Shown: one piece after another, positions 1 to 10,311 of the stretch | How the letters are laid out: every line of letters begins with the position of its first letter | How positions within the stretch are numbered: the stretch's first letter is position 1 | Assembly (NCBI GenBank): GCA_039707655.1 | Contig: CM077666.1 | Location: 287,297,166 to 287,361,165 of the forward strand | Length of the DNA stretch: 64,000 nucleotides | Origin: Elymus sibiricus | Lineage: Eukaryota; Streptophyta; Magnoliopsida; Poales; Poaceae | Reading direction: 5' to 3' | Translations under genes and position numbers: made by a program | The notes under the pieces: model-generated | What the model was told of the DNA's origin: nothing | Database searches by the model: none | The model's input: only the letters and a program-made list of their open reading frames with translations

Positions 1-1400
1 AAGGAGAATCATGATGTTTATCCATACAACGGCATTTGGATAATTGATCGAGAAACATTTAGCATTGCGCTTCCAATGTTCTTGTTGATATTCGGAGTAC
101 CACAGTCATGCTACGGGGTAGCAATGATATGGTGTTTCAAGTAAAGATTGGATTTGAAGACCACAAGAAATGCGCAAGGAACAATTTCCAAGAATAGCAA
201 GGAATACAAGGTATAACCCAAAACATGACCAAGTCTATGTTGGAGGGAAAGCAAGGATGTTGTCGATGATAACACAAATCATCGAGGGGCAAGGATGGTA
301 TTTCTCATCATGAATTCAATTGACACTTGGAAGAAGCCAAAATGTTGACGATGATCACGACACATTTTGTCGAGAGGTTTCACGAAGATGTAATCGATCA
401 GCGACGACATCAAGCAAACGGGGTGGTGAAGCGAAAACTATTGGAACTACATATAAGATGCAAGCTCAAAATCAGAGTTGCCTTTCAAGACAAACAACAT
501 GATGTTGAAAACTCGACGTAAGCTTTGCTCACGGTCTGAAGAATTCGTGCGCCCAAGAAGGACGAGGTAGCACGTACTAAGGTAGCATGATAAGGATGTA
601 GCCAGCAGGCTAGCAATGACAAAATTGAATATTAAACTTCCAGCAACAAATTACTAGGAGTAATGAACTACAGTGTGGATTCGAGTCACTTGTCAGAGTT
701 CTCAAGTGACGGACAATGCAAACCTGTGGAGTGACTAAAACGGGAGAAGTATTATTCCAACAAGATTTCATAAGAGGTAGTGCGATGGCACGACATCCTC
801 GAGATACCAGAGGGTAATATTCAAGGGTGGAACATAATAGAAACTGATCTGGATCGTTGAGCTGCGGGCAGCAGATAGTTTAACCTTGTCGAAAAATAGA
901 CGAGGCACGGGAATGGATTCTTTTCAGATATATCGAATAAGGACTGCATGGTCGGAACCATAACTGCAAGGGATTAGATTTTAATGATACCGAAAGAGTT
1001 ATACAAATTAATAAATATGTTGCAAGAAGCTTCCATGACGGTCTACATCGTTTCCATGGGCATGAACACAGAGTTCAAGGTCGACTCCCACTTCTTCAAC
1101 GCATAACCTTTCATTTACTTCTCGCTTTCGATGAAGTTGTAGTGTTGAAATTTTATCTGGCGTAACACCAGAAGAGTACGAGCCGTGATGATTACTGGGC
1201 TCACACAGATAACAAAAGCATATATTCAACCCCTCGGGACATTTTACGAATCTATACAACACACTTATAGAAGCAACGGATACCATCTCGAAACAGAGTA
1301 CCGACGACACAAGCAGAGGATACAATTCGCAAAGGCAGCTTGTATCAGAGGAGAACTCACAAGATTTTGAATATGAAGGACACTGTCGGATAATAATCCA
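1..1400. other. Degenerate repeat DNA, probably interior of a decayed LTR retrotransposon
   Basis: No open frame here resembles a known protein. The longest plus frames are about 60 codons with no recognisable motif. Position next to the long LTR-like block ending at 4051 suggests the decayed stretch between pol and a 3' LTR of a Gypsy element; this is inference from context only. Confidence 0.3.
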
Positions 1401-4051
1401 GCAAAAGGTCTGGCGTCTGCATCGGGGGTGAGGAACCCCGTCGCCCCCTCCCTCTCTCTGTCGCCGCCGCCGCAGCCGCGCCGCCCGTGGCCTCCTCCCG
1501 CTCGCCGTGCCATGGCCACGCCCCACCTCCGCCTGGCCCGCGCGCCCCCGCACCGCTGCCGCGCGCCCCCCGCCGCTGCCTCCTGCTGCTGCCCCGCGCG
1601 CCGCTCGCCGCCTTGCCCGTGCGCGGCCTCCCCGGCTCTCTGCCCGCGCGCGCGCGGACATGTCTGGCTCTGGCAGGGCACAGCGCGGACATGTCCGGCT
1701 GTGCCACTAACCACTGGGGCCCACGCCCTGTTAAAAAAATAGAAATTAAAATTAAAATAAATAATAAATAAAATGATTAATTAATTAGTAAATTAATTAA
1801 CTTAATTAATTTGGGATTAATTAACTAATTACTTAGTTAACCTAATTAATCTGTAATTAGTTTAAATTAACCCCTAATTAACTAATGTGACACTGACCAG
1901 TGGGACCCAGTGGCCAGGTTTGACTCTGGTTAGCCAGAGTTGACTGCTGACGTCACTCTGACGCCATGATGACGTCACCATTTACTATTTCGGATAATTC
2001 TAATTTAAATAATTAAAATAATTCCAGAAAATGTTTAAAACTTTGAAAATTAATATAAAATAAACCGTAACTCGGATTAAAATAATTAATATATGAAAAA
2101 CAATCAGAAAAATATGACGATTCCGAATATGCACCCCGTTCATCTGTCCCGTGCCTCTATCATAGCGAACATGGAACCGTCCCCTCTGGTTTAGTGTATC
2201 GATAATTGCCCGGAGCTGGAAAACACCTTCATGTGTTTTCCCGCTCCGACTAACTTGCGTAGTGCTGCATTAGGGCACCCCTGGCACTGCATATTAGCAT
2301 GTCATGCATCCCTGTTGCATTGTTTGCTGTGTATTTATTGTTTCTTCCCCCTCCTTCTCTCCCGATAGACCCCGAGACGGCCGACGACACTACAGAGTAC
2401 GACTACGTCGTCGACGACCAGCCCCTCTCGGTAGAGCTTCCAGGCAAGCAAAACCCCCTTGATCATCAGATATCGCCAATCCCTTCTCTCTTATGCTTGC
2501 ATTAGTATTGCTTCTGTTGTTGCTCCGATAGCTCCTATTCTGATGCATAGCCTGATTTTGTCGCCTACTACTGATACATTACCTGCTATCCCATGATGCT
2601 TAGTTAGCTATGCTATTGCTTCATCTGTTGCCCTTCACCTTGTCCGTTTGTCATGCTTGTTACCGGGCCGTGATCACTCTGGGTGTGATCACGGAAATGT
2701 TTACACTACTGCATTACTTAAACTGTTAAAGTCGGGCTGGCCCCAAGGGTGCCCGCGAGAGAATAATATTAAAGACGGGTCGGCTCCAAGAGCACCCACG
2801 AGCCGTGTGTTACCAAGTCGGAGCGACAGGAACCCTGTACGTCTCTGCGAGTTACTAAACATACTTAACGGATTTGGGTATTTGATCTGAGTGGGTCGAT
2901 GGCCCTATACGCACTACCACCACGCAGGATAATGGTTTATGGGGCCCTCGGCGCCGTATGTATCAGCCGAAAGCTTTGTCAGACGTCCAGTTCAGCATTG
3001 CGGCACGGTTGGGCCGGCGCCATCCAGGACAGAGGTGGTGCCTGGACCCGCCATGTGCGCAACGACCCGGAGTGCAAAGGGCGATGGGCCCAAGACCCCT
3101 GAGCACTTAGGATGTAGACCGGCGGGGACCTCTCTGCTGAGCTCTAGGTAGGGTTGCGGTGTGTCGATCAGCCGAGGCCGGGCATGTCCCGGAAAAGTGT
3201 GTCCGGCCAGAGTTAATCAAGCGTGTTGGGTAACAGTAGTGCACCCCTGCAGGGAAGTTATCTATTCGAATAGCCGTGTCCACGGTAACAGGACGCTCGG
3301 AGTTGTATCCTTATCTGCTACAACTACAAATGGATACTGTTACATGATAAATTGCTACTGCTGTTCTCGGGATCACTTTCTCGCAGGGTAGTCGAGGGAG
3401 GATCTCAGGGCATTACTAAAATATAATTGCTACTATATGAAACTATGCTCTACTCTCTTCTGATGCTGCAAGAATTGCTTCAAGATGCTAGTCTTCGATA
3501 GGCTAGGCCTCTCCCCCTCTGTTCTGGCATTTCTGCAGTTTAGTCCAAAGATATAGCCCCATTTCTTTGATACCGATGCATACTTAGTATAGTTCTGATG
3601 TCAGTCTTGCGAGTACTTTGGATGAGTACTCACGGTTGCTTTGCTATTCTTTTTTTTTCCATACCCGATTGTTGCATTCAGATGCCGGAGTCCAGGAGCA
3701 GGAGATCCCCGGAGGCATCTACTGCTACGTTGAGCCCGCCGACCAGGAGTAGTTCGGAGGCCCTAGACAGGAGGCCTTCGCCTTTTCGATCAGTGTCGCT
3801 GTTTGTGCTAGCCTTCTTAAGGCACCCTTGTTTAACTTTGTGTCTGTACTCAGATACTATTGCTTCCGCTGATTCTTGTGTAACTCGAGCTTTTGTATTC
3901 GAGCCCTCGAGGCCCCTGGCTTGTAATATAAAGCTTGTATTATTTTATTTTGTGTCTAGAGTTGTGTTGTGATATCTTCCCGTGAGTCCTTAGGCTTGAT
4001 CGTGTGCATTTGTGTGTATGATTAGTGCACGATTAAGTCGGGGGCGTCACA
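1400..4051 (+). mobile_element. Long Gypsy-type LTR (probable), left border uncertain
   Basis: The block ends in GGGGGCGTCACA, a terminus I associate with a large Triticeae Gypsy-type LTR family. It has the layout of that family: a GC-rich start (1430-1720), an AT-rich TTAATTAA stretch (1730-1870), then a low-copy-looking body. Short pseudo-coding tracts such as the one at 2370-2450 (TTEYDYVVDDQPL) occur inside such LTRs and are not host genes. The element could also be read in the opposite orientation, because both ends of these LTRs carry the TGTGACGCC/GGCGTCACA inverted repeat. I could not fix the left boundary or a target-site duplication. Confidence 0.5.
1733..1875. repeat. AT-rich palindromic TTAATTAA stretch
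   Basis: Dense repetition of TTAATTAA, AATTAATT and TTAACTAATT words over about 140 bp, sharply bounded by GC-rich sequence on the left. It sits inside the LTR-like block and looks like low-complexity sequence belonging to that family. Confidence 0.6.
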
Positions 4052-5330
4052 TCATCGCAGCTTACGCCCATGAAGGACTAGCCTCACTCGTGGTAGATCT
4101 TCACGAAGTAGGCGATCTTCTTGTCGTTACAAACTCCTTGGTTCACTCCACAAGCATTGGAGGCTCCCAAGTGATACCTAACCAATCTAGGAGACACCAC
4201 TCTCCAAAAGGTAATAGATGTTGTTGTTGATGATAAACTCCTTGCTCCTGTGCTTCAAAAGATAGTCTACTCAACACTCAAACACTCTCTCACAGATTTG
4301 GCTATGTGGTAGAAGAGGGGTTGAAGTATAAAGCAACTTGGGGAGGCTAGAGATCAAGGATCAACGATTGGAGTGGAATCCCCTTGATCTCAACACAAGT
4401 GTAGGTGGTTCCTGAGAAAATGGATATGGGAAATGTAAGCTTCGAACTAGTTGCTCTCTGAGAGTTGGTGGAATGGGTGGGGGTATATATAGGCAACACC
4501 AAAAATCCAGCTGTTACACACCTTTATGCACACTTCAGTGGGGTCGGGTGAAAACCACTCGGTGAGGCCGACCTGTGCAAAAGGTTTAAACTTTAGGCTT
4601 TTCGGTGAGACTGGTTGAAACCTCTCAGTGGGACCGAGTAGACCTGTGCATGGGCAGCCCGGCCCGGAGGCCCGAGCCCGAAAGCCCAGCATCCGGGCCG
4701 GGCTCGGGCTCCATTTTCCCGCCCGAAGCCCGGCCCGAAAGCCCGAAAAAGGCCGAAATGGCCATAAATCTATATTTTATTCGAAATATAGGTATAGTTT
4801 ATTATTTTAATACCCCGAATATAATTATTTTTATTAAAAAATGACACTGTTCATGTGCTTCGGGCCGGGCCCGGGCTTGGGATTTTTGCTTCGGGCTTTA
4901 CAAAGCCCGGCCCGAAACCCGGCCCGGCCCGGGGTTTGCTCAGGTTTAGGACCGAGCGAAGCTGACCTAAGCACTTTCCACACTTCGGTGTCACCAATTG
5001 AAACCATTCGGAAATTTCGAGATGAATGCAATTGGTAACAGAAGGTTGGCAAGTGCTCTTCGGTGGGACTGAAGGGCCAACTCGGTGAAACCGAGAGGCT
5101 AGGGTTTAGGTAGTTTCTATGTCAAGTGTATCTCGGTGAATCCGGATGAATGAATCTCGATGGGACCGAGATGGACTTTAGGGTTCTGGACATATGAATT
5201 TGAGAGTGTGGTTGAGGGTTTTGGAGCAATATCTCTAAGCACCTAATCACTTAGGCCATCATCAAAACCTCATCCCCTTTTAATAGTATTGGCTTTCCTA
5301 TGGACTCAATGTGATCTTGGATCACTTAAC
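4052..5330. mobile_element. Unclassified Triticeae repeat rich in GGTGGGACCGA words, interrupted by a hAT MITE
   Basis: The stretch repeats degenerate copies of a TCGGTG(G/A)GACCGA motif, for example at 4560, 4605, 4625, 5060 and 5090. No coding frame is recognisable. Such motifs occur in non-coding parts of large Triticeae transposons, but I cannot assign the superfamily. The 310-bp element at 4639-4948 is inserted into one of these motifs. Confidence 0.35.
4639..4948. mobile_element. Non-autonomous hAT element (MITE), 310 bp
   Basis: The element is flanked by perfect 8-bp direct repeats GGACCGAG (4631-4638 and 4949-4956), the duplication length of hAT elements. The ends are imperfect inverted repeats: TAGACCTGTGCA on the left and, reverse-complemented, TAAACCTGAGCA on the right (10 of 12 match). 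Subterminal regions are crowded with GCCCGGCCCG/CGGGCCGGGC words in opposite orientations around an AT-rich core, as in known plant hAT MITEs. There is no coding capacity. The target itself contains related GACCGAG words, so the duplication is slightly less decisive than in random sequence. Confidence 0.8.
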
Positions 5331-5529
5331 CAAAAACGTAGAGTGTTGAAGCTGTGCCAACACATGTCCTTTACATTTTGAGGGGTCAACATTCACATCT
5401 CATTGCCATACCTATACTGAACTTTCTAAAATATTCTTTGAGTAGCATTAGTTCAATGATGTATACGTTGTTATGATTATCAAAACAACCCGGAGATTAG
5501 TTGCACTTTCATCCTAGTTCTCCTACAAA
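5331..5529. other. Short non-coding stretch between repeats
   Basis: No open frame or terminus recognised. It lies between the GGTGGGACCGA repeat and a reverse-strand Copia LTR remnant. Confidence 0.3.
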
Positions 5530-6312
5530 CTACTAGTCGTTAAGCATGTGACCCTACAGGTTTTGTAATATGTGAAGATGACTCGAAACTCTTTTCGGTC
5601 AATAATTAACAATGAGATCTGGACAACCATGATAATTCCCACATATTCATGAAGATCTTTGTTGACCAAACATTTTCTATGCATAAAATTTAATTTCCTT
5701 CGCAGTACGTTACAAAACCCGAGGCGAGACTTGTGAAGCAAAACCTTGATCACTATACCGAGTTGAGTATCTTTCCATCGCCGGAGGAGCAAATTCCAGT
5801 CTTAAACTGTCTAGCACCGTACCATACTTTTCCGGTATGACCGTAAGCTACATTTATGATCACCCAATTACGAGTAACGTTTGGCAATCTCAAAGCAACC
5901 ATCCGGTATGAAGGTCTACGATATTCTCATGGTCTAAGGACACGAGTAAACGTTTCACACAATATGATAATACCGACAACATAGTGACAATAGGATCTCA
6001 CAAGATATCATAAATTGGGTCTATCCAACACCATGGTTCCACCAACAATGTGTTCTCATTATTGCCGACATCCTTATTACTCTTAACAATGCCCTGTGAT
6101 CAGGAAAACTTGATCATCTGCAATATATGAGCTAGTCTTAGAGGTGAGACTAGGGATCTGTTTGCTGTTTATGTTTTCACATATGCAAGTGAGTTTTCCT
6201 CTGAATCTCATATTCAAAACCATTATAATTATAATAAAAAATAGAAACTTTTAATTACGAACATGAAAATAAAATAATATTTTATTATTGCCTCTAGGGC
6301 ATATTTTCAACG
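5530..6312 (-). mobile_element. Copia LTR remnant, reverse orientation
   Basis: On the minus strand the block begins GTTGAAAATATGCCCTAGAGG, the conserved start of the Angela/BARE/WIS group of Triticeae Copia LTRs, and continues with the diverged body of such an LTR. It is degraded, and I could not identify the far end or a target-site duplication. Confidence 0.6.
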
Positions 6313-6571
6313 GCCGGCATCTTTGTTACATTAACAATGCCCATGGTTAGTAAAACAAAACCATCAACAATACATGAAATACATGAGCTAGTTCAGAGAC
6401 CTGACTACGATTCTGTTTGGTGTTTATCTTTCTACACATGCAACTAGGTTTTTCTCCGAACCTCACATTCATAAACCAATACAATTCTAACATGAAAATA
6501 TAAACTTAATTATGAACATGGAAATCGAATAATAACAACTTTGTTACTGCCTTTAGGGTATATTTCCAACA
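6313..6571 (-). mobile_element. Second Copia LTR head, reverse orientation, partial
   Basis: A second copy of the LTR start (read on the minus strand as GTTGGAAATATACCCTAAAGG) ends at 6571. It is followed by about 250 bp similar to the first 250 bp of the neighbouring remnant, such as the AACAATGCCC and CATGAGCTAGT words seen in both. The two heads lie in the same orientation. Confidence 0.55.
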
Positions 6572-7248
6572 TACGCCGCGCATTTTTCTAAATCTTCTCA
6601 ATTTTTTTATCATGACACCGTGCCAGGTTTCATGTTTTTCAGATTTTGTATTCATTTTTTAGAATAAAAAAAATATAAGCTCCATGTTCGGGGTCAAGTC
6701 TTGGCACCCGGATGCTTGGAATTCCTTTTCTTCTCTGGTATAAGGCCTAAATACAGACTCAAGAACACAAACAGGAATTTTCAGCCCATTTTGCCAACTT
6801 TTTCACGCACTTGAATTTGAATTATATTCACTAAATGCCAAGAAATTCATTAGTGGCTTAAAATAGCAAATGAACCTCCCAAAATGTCAAATTTTGACAT
6901 GAAACTTGTGATTGTGTATTTTGCGTGTAGATTTTTGTAAGGTCAAACGATTAATTATGACACTTGCCAATTTTCATGTTTTTAGACTTTGTTTGCTTTT
7001 TTAGAATTAAAGACAAATAAAGTCTATTTTAGTAGAATTACAAAAAAAAAATAGAAGAAAGAAAATAAAATAAAATAAACAAAAGAAAATAAAAGAAAGA
7101 AAAAAGAAAAGAAAAAACTTTACCTAGTGTCGGCTTTCCGCCGAGTGTTTTTTTGGACACTCGACAAAGGTCGTATTTGCTGAGTGACCGATGAAATACA
7201 CTTGGCAAACAACTCAGCACTAGGCAAAATTAGTGATTCCGGTGATAC
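6572..7248. mobile_element. CACTA transposon end fragment (probable)
   Basis: At 7128-7235 there are inverted and direct copies of a CGAGTGT/ACACTCG and TTGGCAAAC theme, the subterminal repeat style of grass CACTA elements. The block ends near 7245 with TGATTCCGGTGATACTG, resembling a decayed CACTA terminus. The rest is AT-rich and has no transposase frame. Confidence 0.45.
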
Positions 7249-9232
7249 TGTTCACTAGAGAGCGTCCATTTTGAACTGGGTACGAGCTTAACAAATTTAA
7301 GAAGGCGGTTAGATCAAACGCCAGCTTGGAGTAGTTACACCGGACTAAAGAAAATCCAGCAGATTGTGATGACCGAGGTCGTGCAGACTTCAACCAATAT
7401 AAAACTGCTCCGGTTGTAGATTTACGAGCATATTTTAACAAGAACTCAAACCTCTACTACAAGTGTAGTGCTATGTAAAAGAACAGAAGTAGTATCCATA
7501 AAACAATACCGGGTCAACATGCAAATCGTATCAAACAATCACTACACGTCACGCGCCATGCTCTTATGTCTGCCTGCACCTGATGGCTGGAACCTTTTCC
7601 ATTCTTTTTTGTTGCAACTCGTGTAAAATTGCGCTCTAATTCCGCAAGACACTTGTTCGGCCAAGGCGCAGACTATTAAGTACTAGTGGTCAAGCGAATC
7701 CAAAGGGTGGGATGAGGGCATAGCATCCCACTCCAAGGAAACGGAATCATTCAAGATGGATGGCCGTAGCTAGATCATCAACCGGCCACGCTTATGAATG
7801 TTTGATCACCGGTACTGCATGGAGACGATTAACTGGAGCGACGAACGGGGACCCGCGGCCCACATGCCCGTTTAGTTAAAGCACGGCAGTTTGTACCTGC
7901 ATCGGAGCCATGAAGACAGTCTCGGGGCCGGAGAGGGTCCTGTTGCTGTTGGTTTGTTTTCAAAAGTTTGCGGAGGGAAAGATCCAAGGAGCGAACGGAG
8001 GTACTGAGCGTTCCGTTTGTTCCATTTTGCAAGAGCCGGCAAGTGTGTGACTGCGCGTGCCGGCGAGCGTTGCGTTGCGTCGCCTCCGCTCTTTTTGCCC
8101 CCGCATTCCGATGCGCGGCGACCTTCTAGGCGGCACTGACCGCAGGCGCATGCGACGGAGTACAAGAATCAAAACCTGATGGTGTCACAAGTTTGACGTA
8201 CAAGAGAGAGTGGATTTCTCGTCGAGGCAGAGCAGAGCACACCGCAGCAGAAGCTGTAGGCATTTGAACGCCCGCCACCGCCGCCGTTCCGTCGTTGTTG
8301 CTTCACACACCAGTTGGCACCAACATCCCTTGCCCCCACACCACAAGCGAAACATCGAAACGTCAGCTCGATGCCTCGAGATCCACCGAGATCTGTTTCG
8401 GCTCGTATCCTACTCCTACAGGAGGGCAGGCTGCAACATCACGCAAAAGGCACAAGTGCGGTTACAGTGCCCGGTCGGTGTCAGCCCGTGTACTCTTATT
8501 ACTGGCGAGCGACTCGTAGTAATACTAGTACTAGTCTCTCGTAGGTAGAGTATATATAGGAGTAACACAATCCACCCGGCCGACGGCGGACCGCAACTGG
8601 CGAGGGTGTGAGGCGACACGGAGGTGCGCGTGGAGCAAATGAGTGCGTGCGTTCTCTAACGAGAAGGCGTCTGTGGAGTGTGAGCCTCAGCCGGTGGTGG
8701 GCGCCTCGCTCTATCACGCAGCCGCGGCCAGGTCGGGCCACACACACAGTGGTGCGCCCCACAGGTAGATTAGGGAGAATACAGTGGTGAAGTGGTAACC
8801 ATGTGTCGCCGCGGCGGCACGACATGACGCAGCGCTGTTGACGTGACGGGCCACGCAGGTAACGGCACAATCAGTTCGCCTCCCGCGAATACAGCAAGCA
8901 GATTACTACTACTCCCCTTACCCCAGTAGTAGTACTATCTTTATCTTTCTGGCTGCGATTGCATCCACTAAAAAAATAAACTGCGGCTAGAGCTACAGTC
9001 TCTGTAGGTTTGAATCTGATTAAATAAAGAAATTACTACCGTTTCCGGGTCGTATTCTTGTCGCCCTCTACCGGTGCTGAGTTGTGATAGAACAAGTCGT
9101 GAAAAGGAAAAGTGAAAAGAAAAGGCCCTGGCTAGGCATTCGAGACGGAGACACGAAAAAGGGCCGAGGAGAGAGACGCGTGAAAGGGAGGCACGCTACG
9201 CCCTGCTACAGGTAGCATTAATAAACAGCGGC
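7249..9232. other. Intergenic sequence upstream of the kinase gene
   Basis: This region is low-repeat and moderately GC-rich. Its many small open frames on both strands have no recognisable domain and mostly overlap each other. It probably holds the distal promoter of the kinase gene. The end (8890-8945) contains AGTAGT and TATCTTTATC words. No gene can be supported. Confidence 0.4.
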
Positions 9233-9243
9233 CATAAATAAAT
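9233..9243 (+). promoter_or_regulatory. Candidate TATA box of the kinase gene
   Basis: CATAAATAAAT lies about 1.08 kb before the start codon, just upstream of CTCG and GA microsatellite sequence (9296-9400) that would form the 5' leader. Spacing to the proposed leader fits a transcription start near 9265. No other strong TATA word lies in the right place. Confidence 0.35.
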
Positions 9244-9264
9244 CCTAGGGTAGGGGTGGTGGTG

Positions 9265-10311
9265 GTGCGTGTTTTTATTGGGTTGCGGTGGGGGCGCGTC
9301 GCTCGCTCGCTCGCGTAGCCATAGCCATAGCCTAGCATGGGGCTGCCGTGGTAGAGAGAGAAAGGCACGCCGCTAGAGTGAGAGAGAGGATAGGAAAGAG
9401 CGTGAGTTTGGTGAGAGTGGGAGGGAGGAGCGGCGTCCATAGGTGCAAGTGAGGGGGGAGGCAGCCGCTCTCATCGCGTCTTCCTCTTTTGCTCCCCGTG
9501 ATGTGCGCGCATTGCTGCTCAAGCTGACTGCCGCCTCTTCGCCTGCTCCTCATCCGCATCCACATCTCCCCTGTCCTACTCGGCGCCGCTCCTTCAAAAC
9601 CCTACATCTCGCCTCCGCCGCCGCCGTCCTCCCGCCGGTAAGATTCTCCCGCTCCAAAATCCAAATCCCCCGGTTCTCTTCTCTCTCTCGTGCACAAATC
9701 TGGTTCTTCCTCTCTTTTTTTTTACTCTGCGCGTTTGTGCCTTCGGCTTTGCTCAAAGTAACCCCCATTTTGTTCGCCCATCTGCTGCTTGCGTCTTCTT
9801 GTCCCTCAAGCCCAGAGGTTTACGGATCTTGCATCAGTTCCCTATACAAGAAAAAAGAGAGAGAAACCCCACCTCACCTACCGCATCTATGTCCCTTTTG
9901 CTTTCGTTTTTTCTATAGTTTTTTTTTTTCAAATTCTAACTAGGGGGTGGGGAAGGGGCGACTGTAGTGGAAGATGATAATGAGTACAAGCGCACCAAGA
10001 TCGACTCGAGCTCCAGTTTTGCCTCAGATTCCTAAGCTTTTTCCTCCACTATGCTAGTGCCAATAAGGTTCTTTCTTGTGTGTGAATAAATAAGGTTACC
10101 TTGCACCATCAGATTCCTAAGCTTTTTCCTCGTGATGCCGCTTCTTGATCCAGTCTCTGCTTACTCTCTGGTCACCAAACTGCAGGCGCCAACGGTCCTA
10201 ACTTGAAGCGCATCACCACCTACCCAGATGCGGTTGCTGCTTGCAAAGCTCCGCAAGTCAATACTCTACTAGGAGGGAGCATTTCTGGAGGCGGTGGGAG
10301 TGCTGGAGAGG
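9265..10311 (+). other. Probable 5'UTR of the kinase gene with a 548-bp leader intron
   Basis: The leader is rich in CT and CCG. A good donor CCGCCG/GTAAG at 9638 and an acceptor CTGCAG ending at 10185 would remove a T-rich intron at 9638-10185. The remaining leader carries no long open frame in phase with the protein. Splicing here is inferred from the sites and from the common presence of leader introns in this kinase family. Confidence 0.45.

Noticed and set aside
1008..1742. Overlapping open frames of 100-217 codons on both strands in the GC-rich part of the LTR
   Set aside because: They overlap in several frames, consist of Arg/Ala/Pro-rich low-complexity sequence and have no domain. 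Length is explained by GC composition.
10294..10311. Earlier kinase start at a GTG codon
   Set aside because: GTG is not a normal plant start codon and the next ATG (10312) gives the MGSSG start that resembles KIPK proteins.
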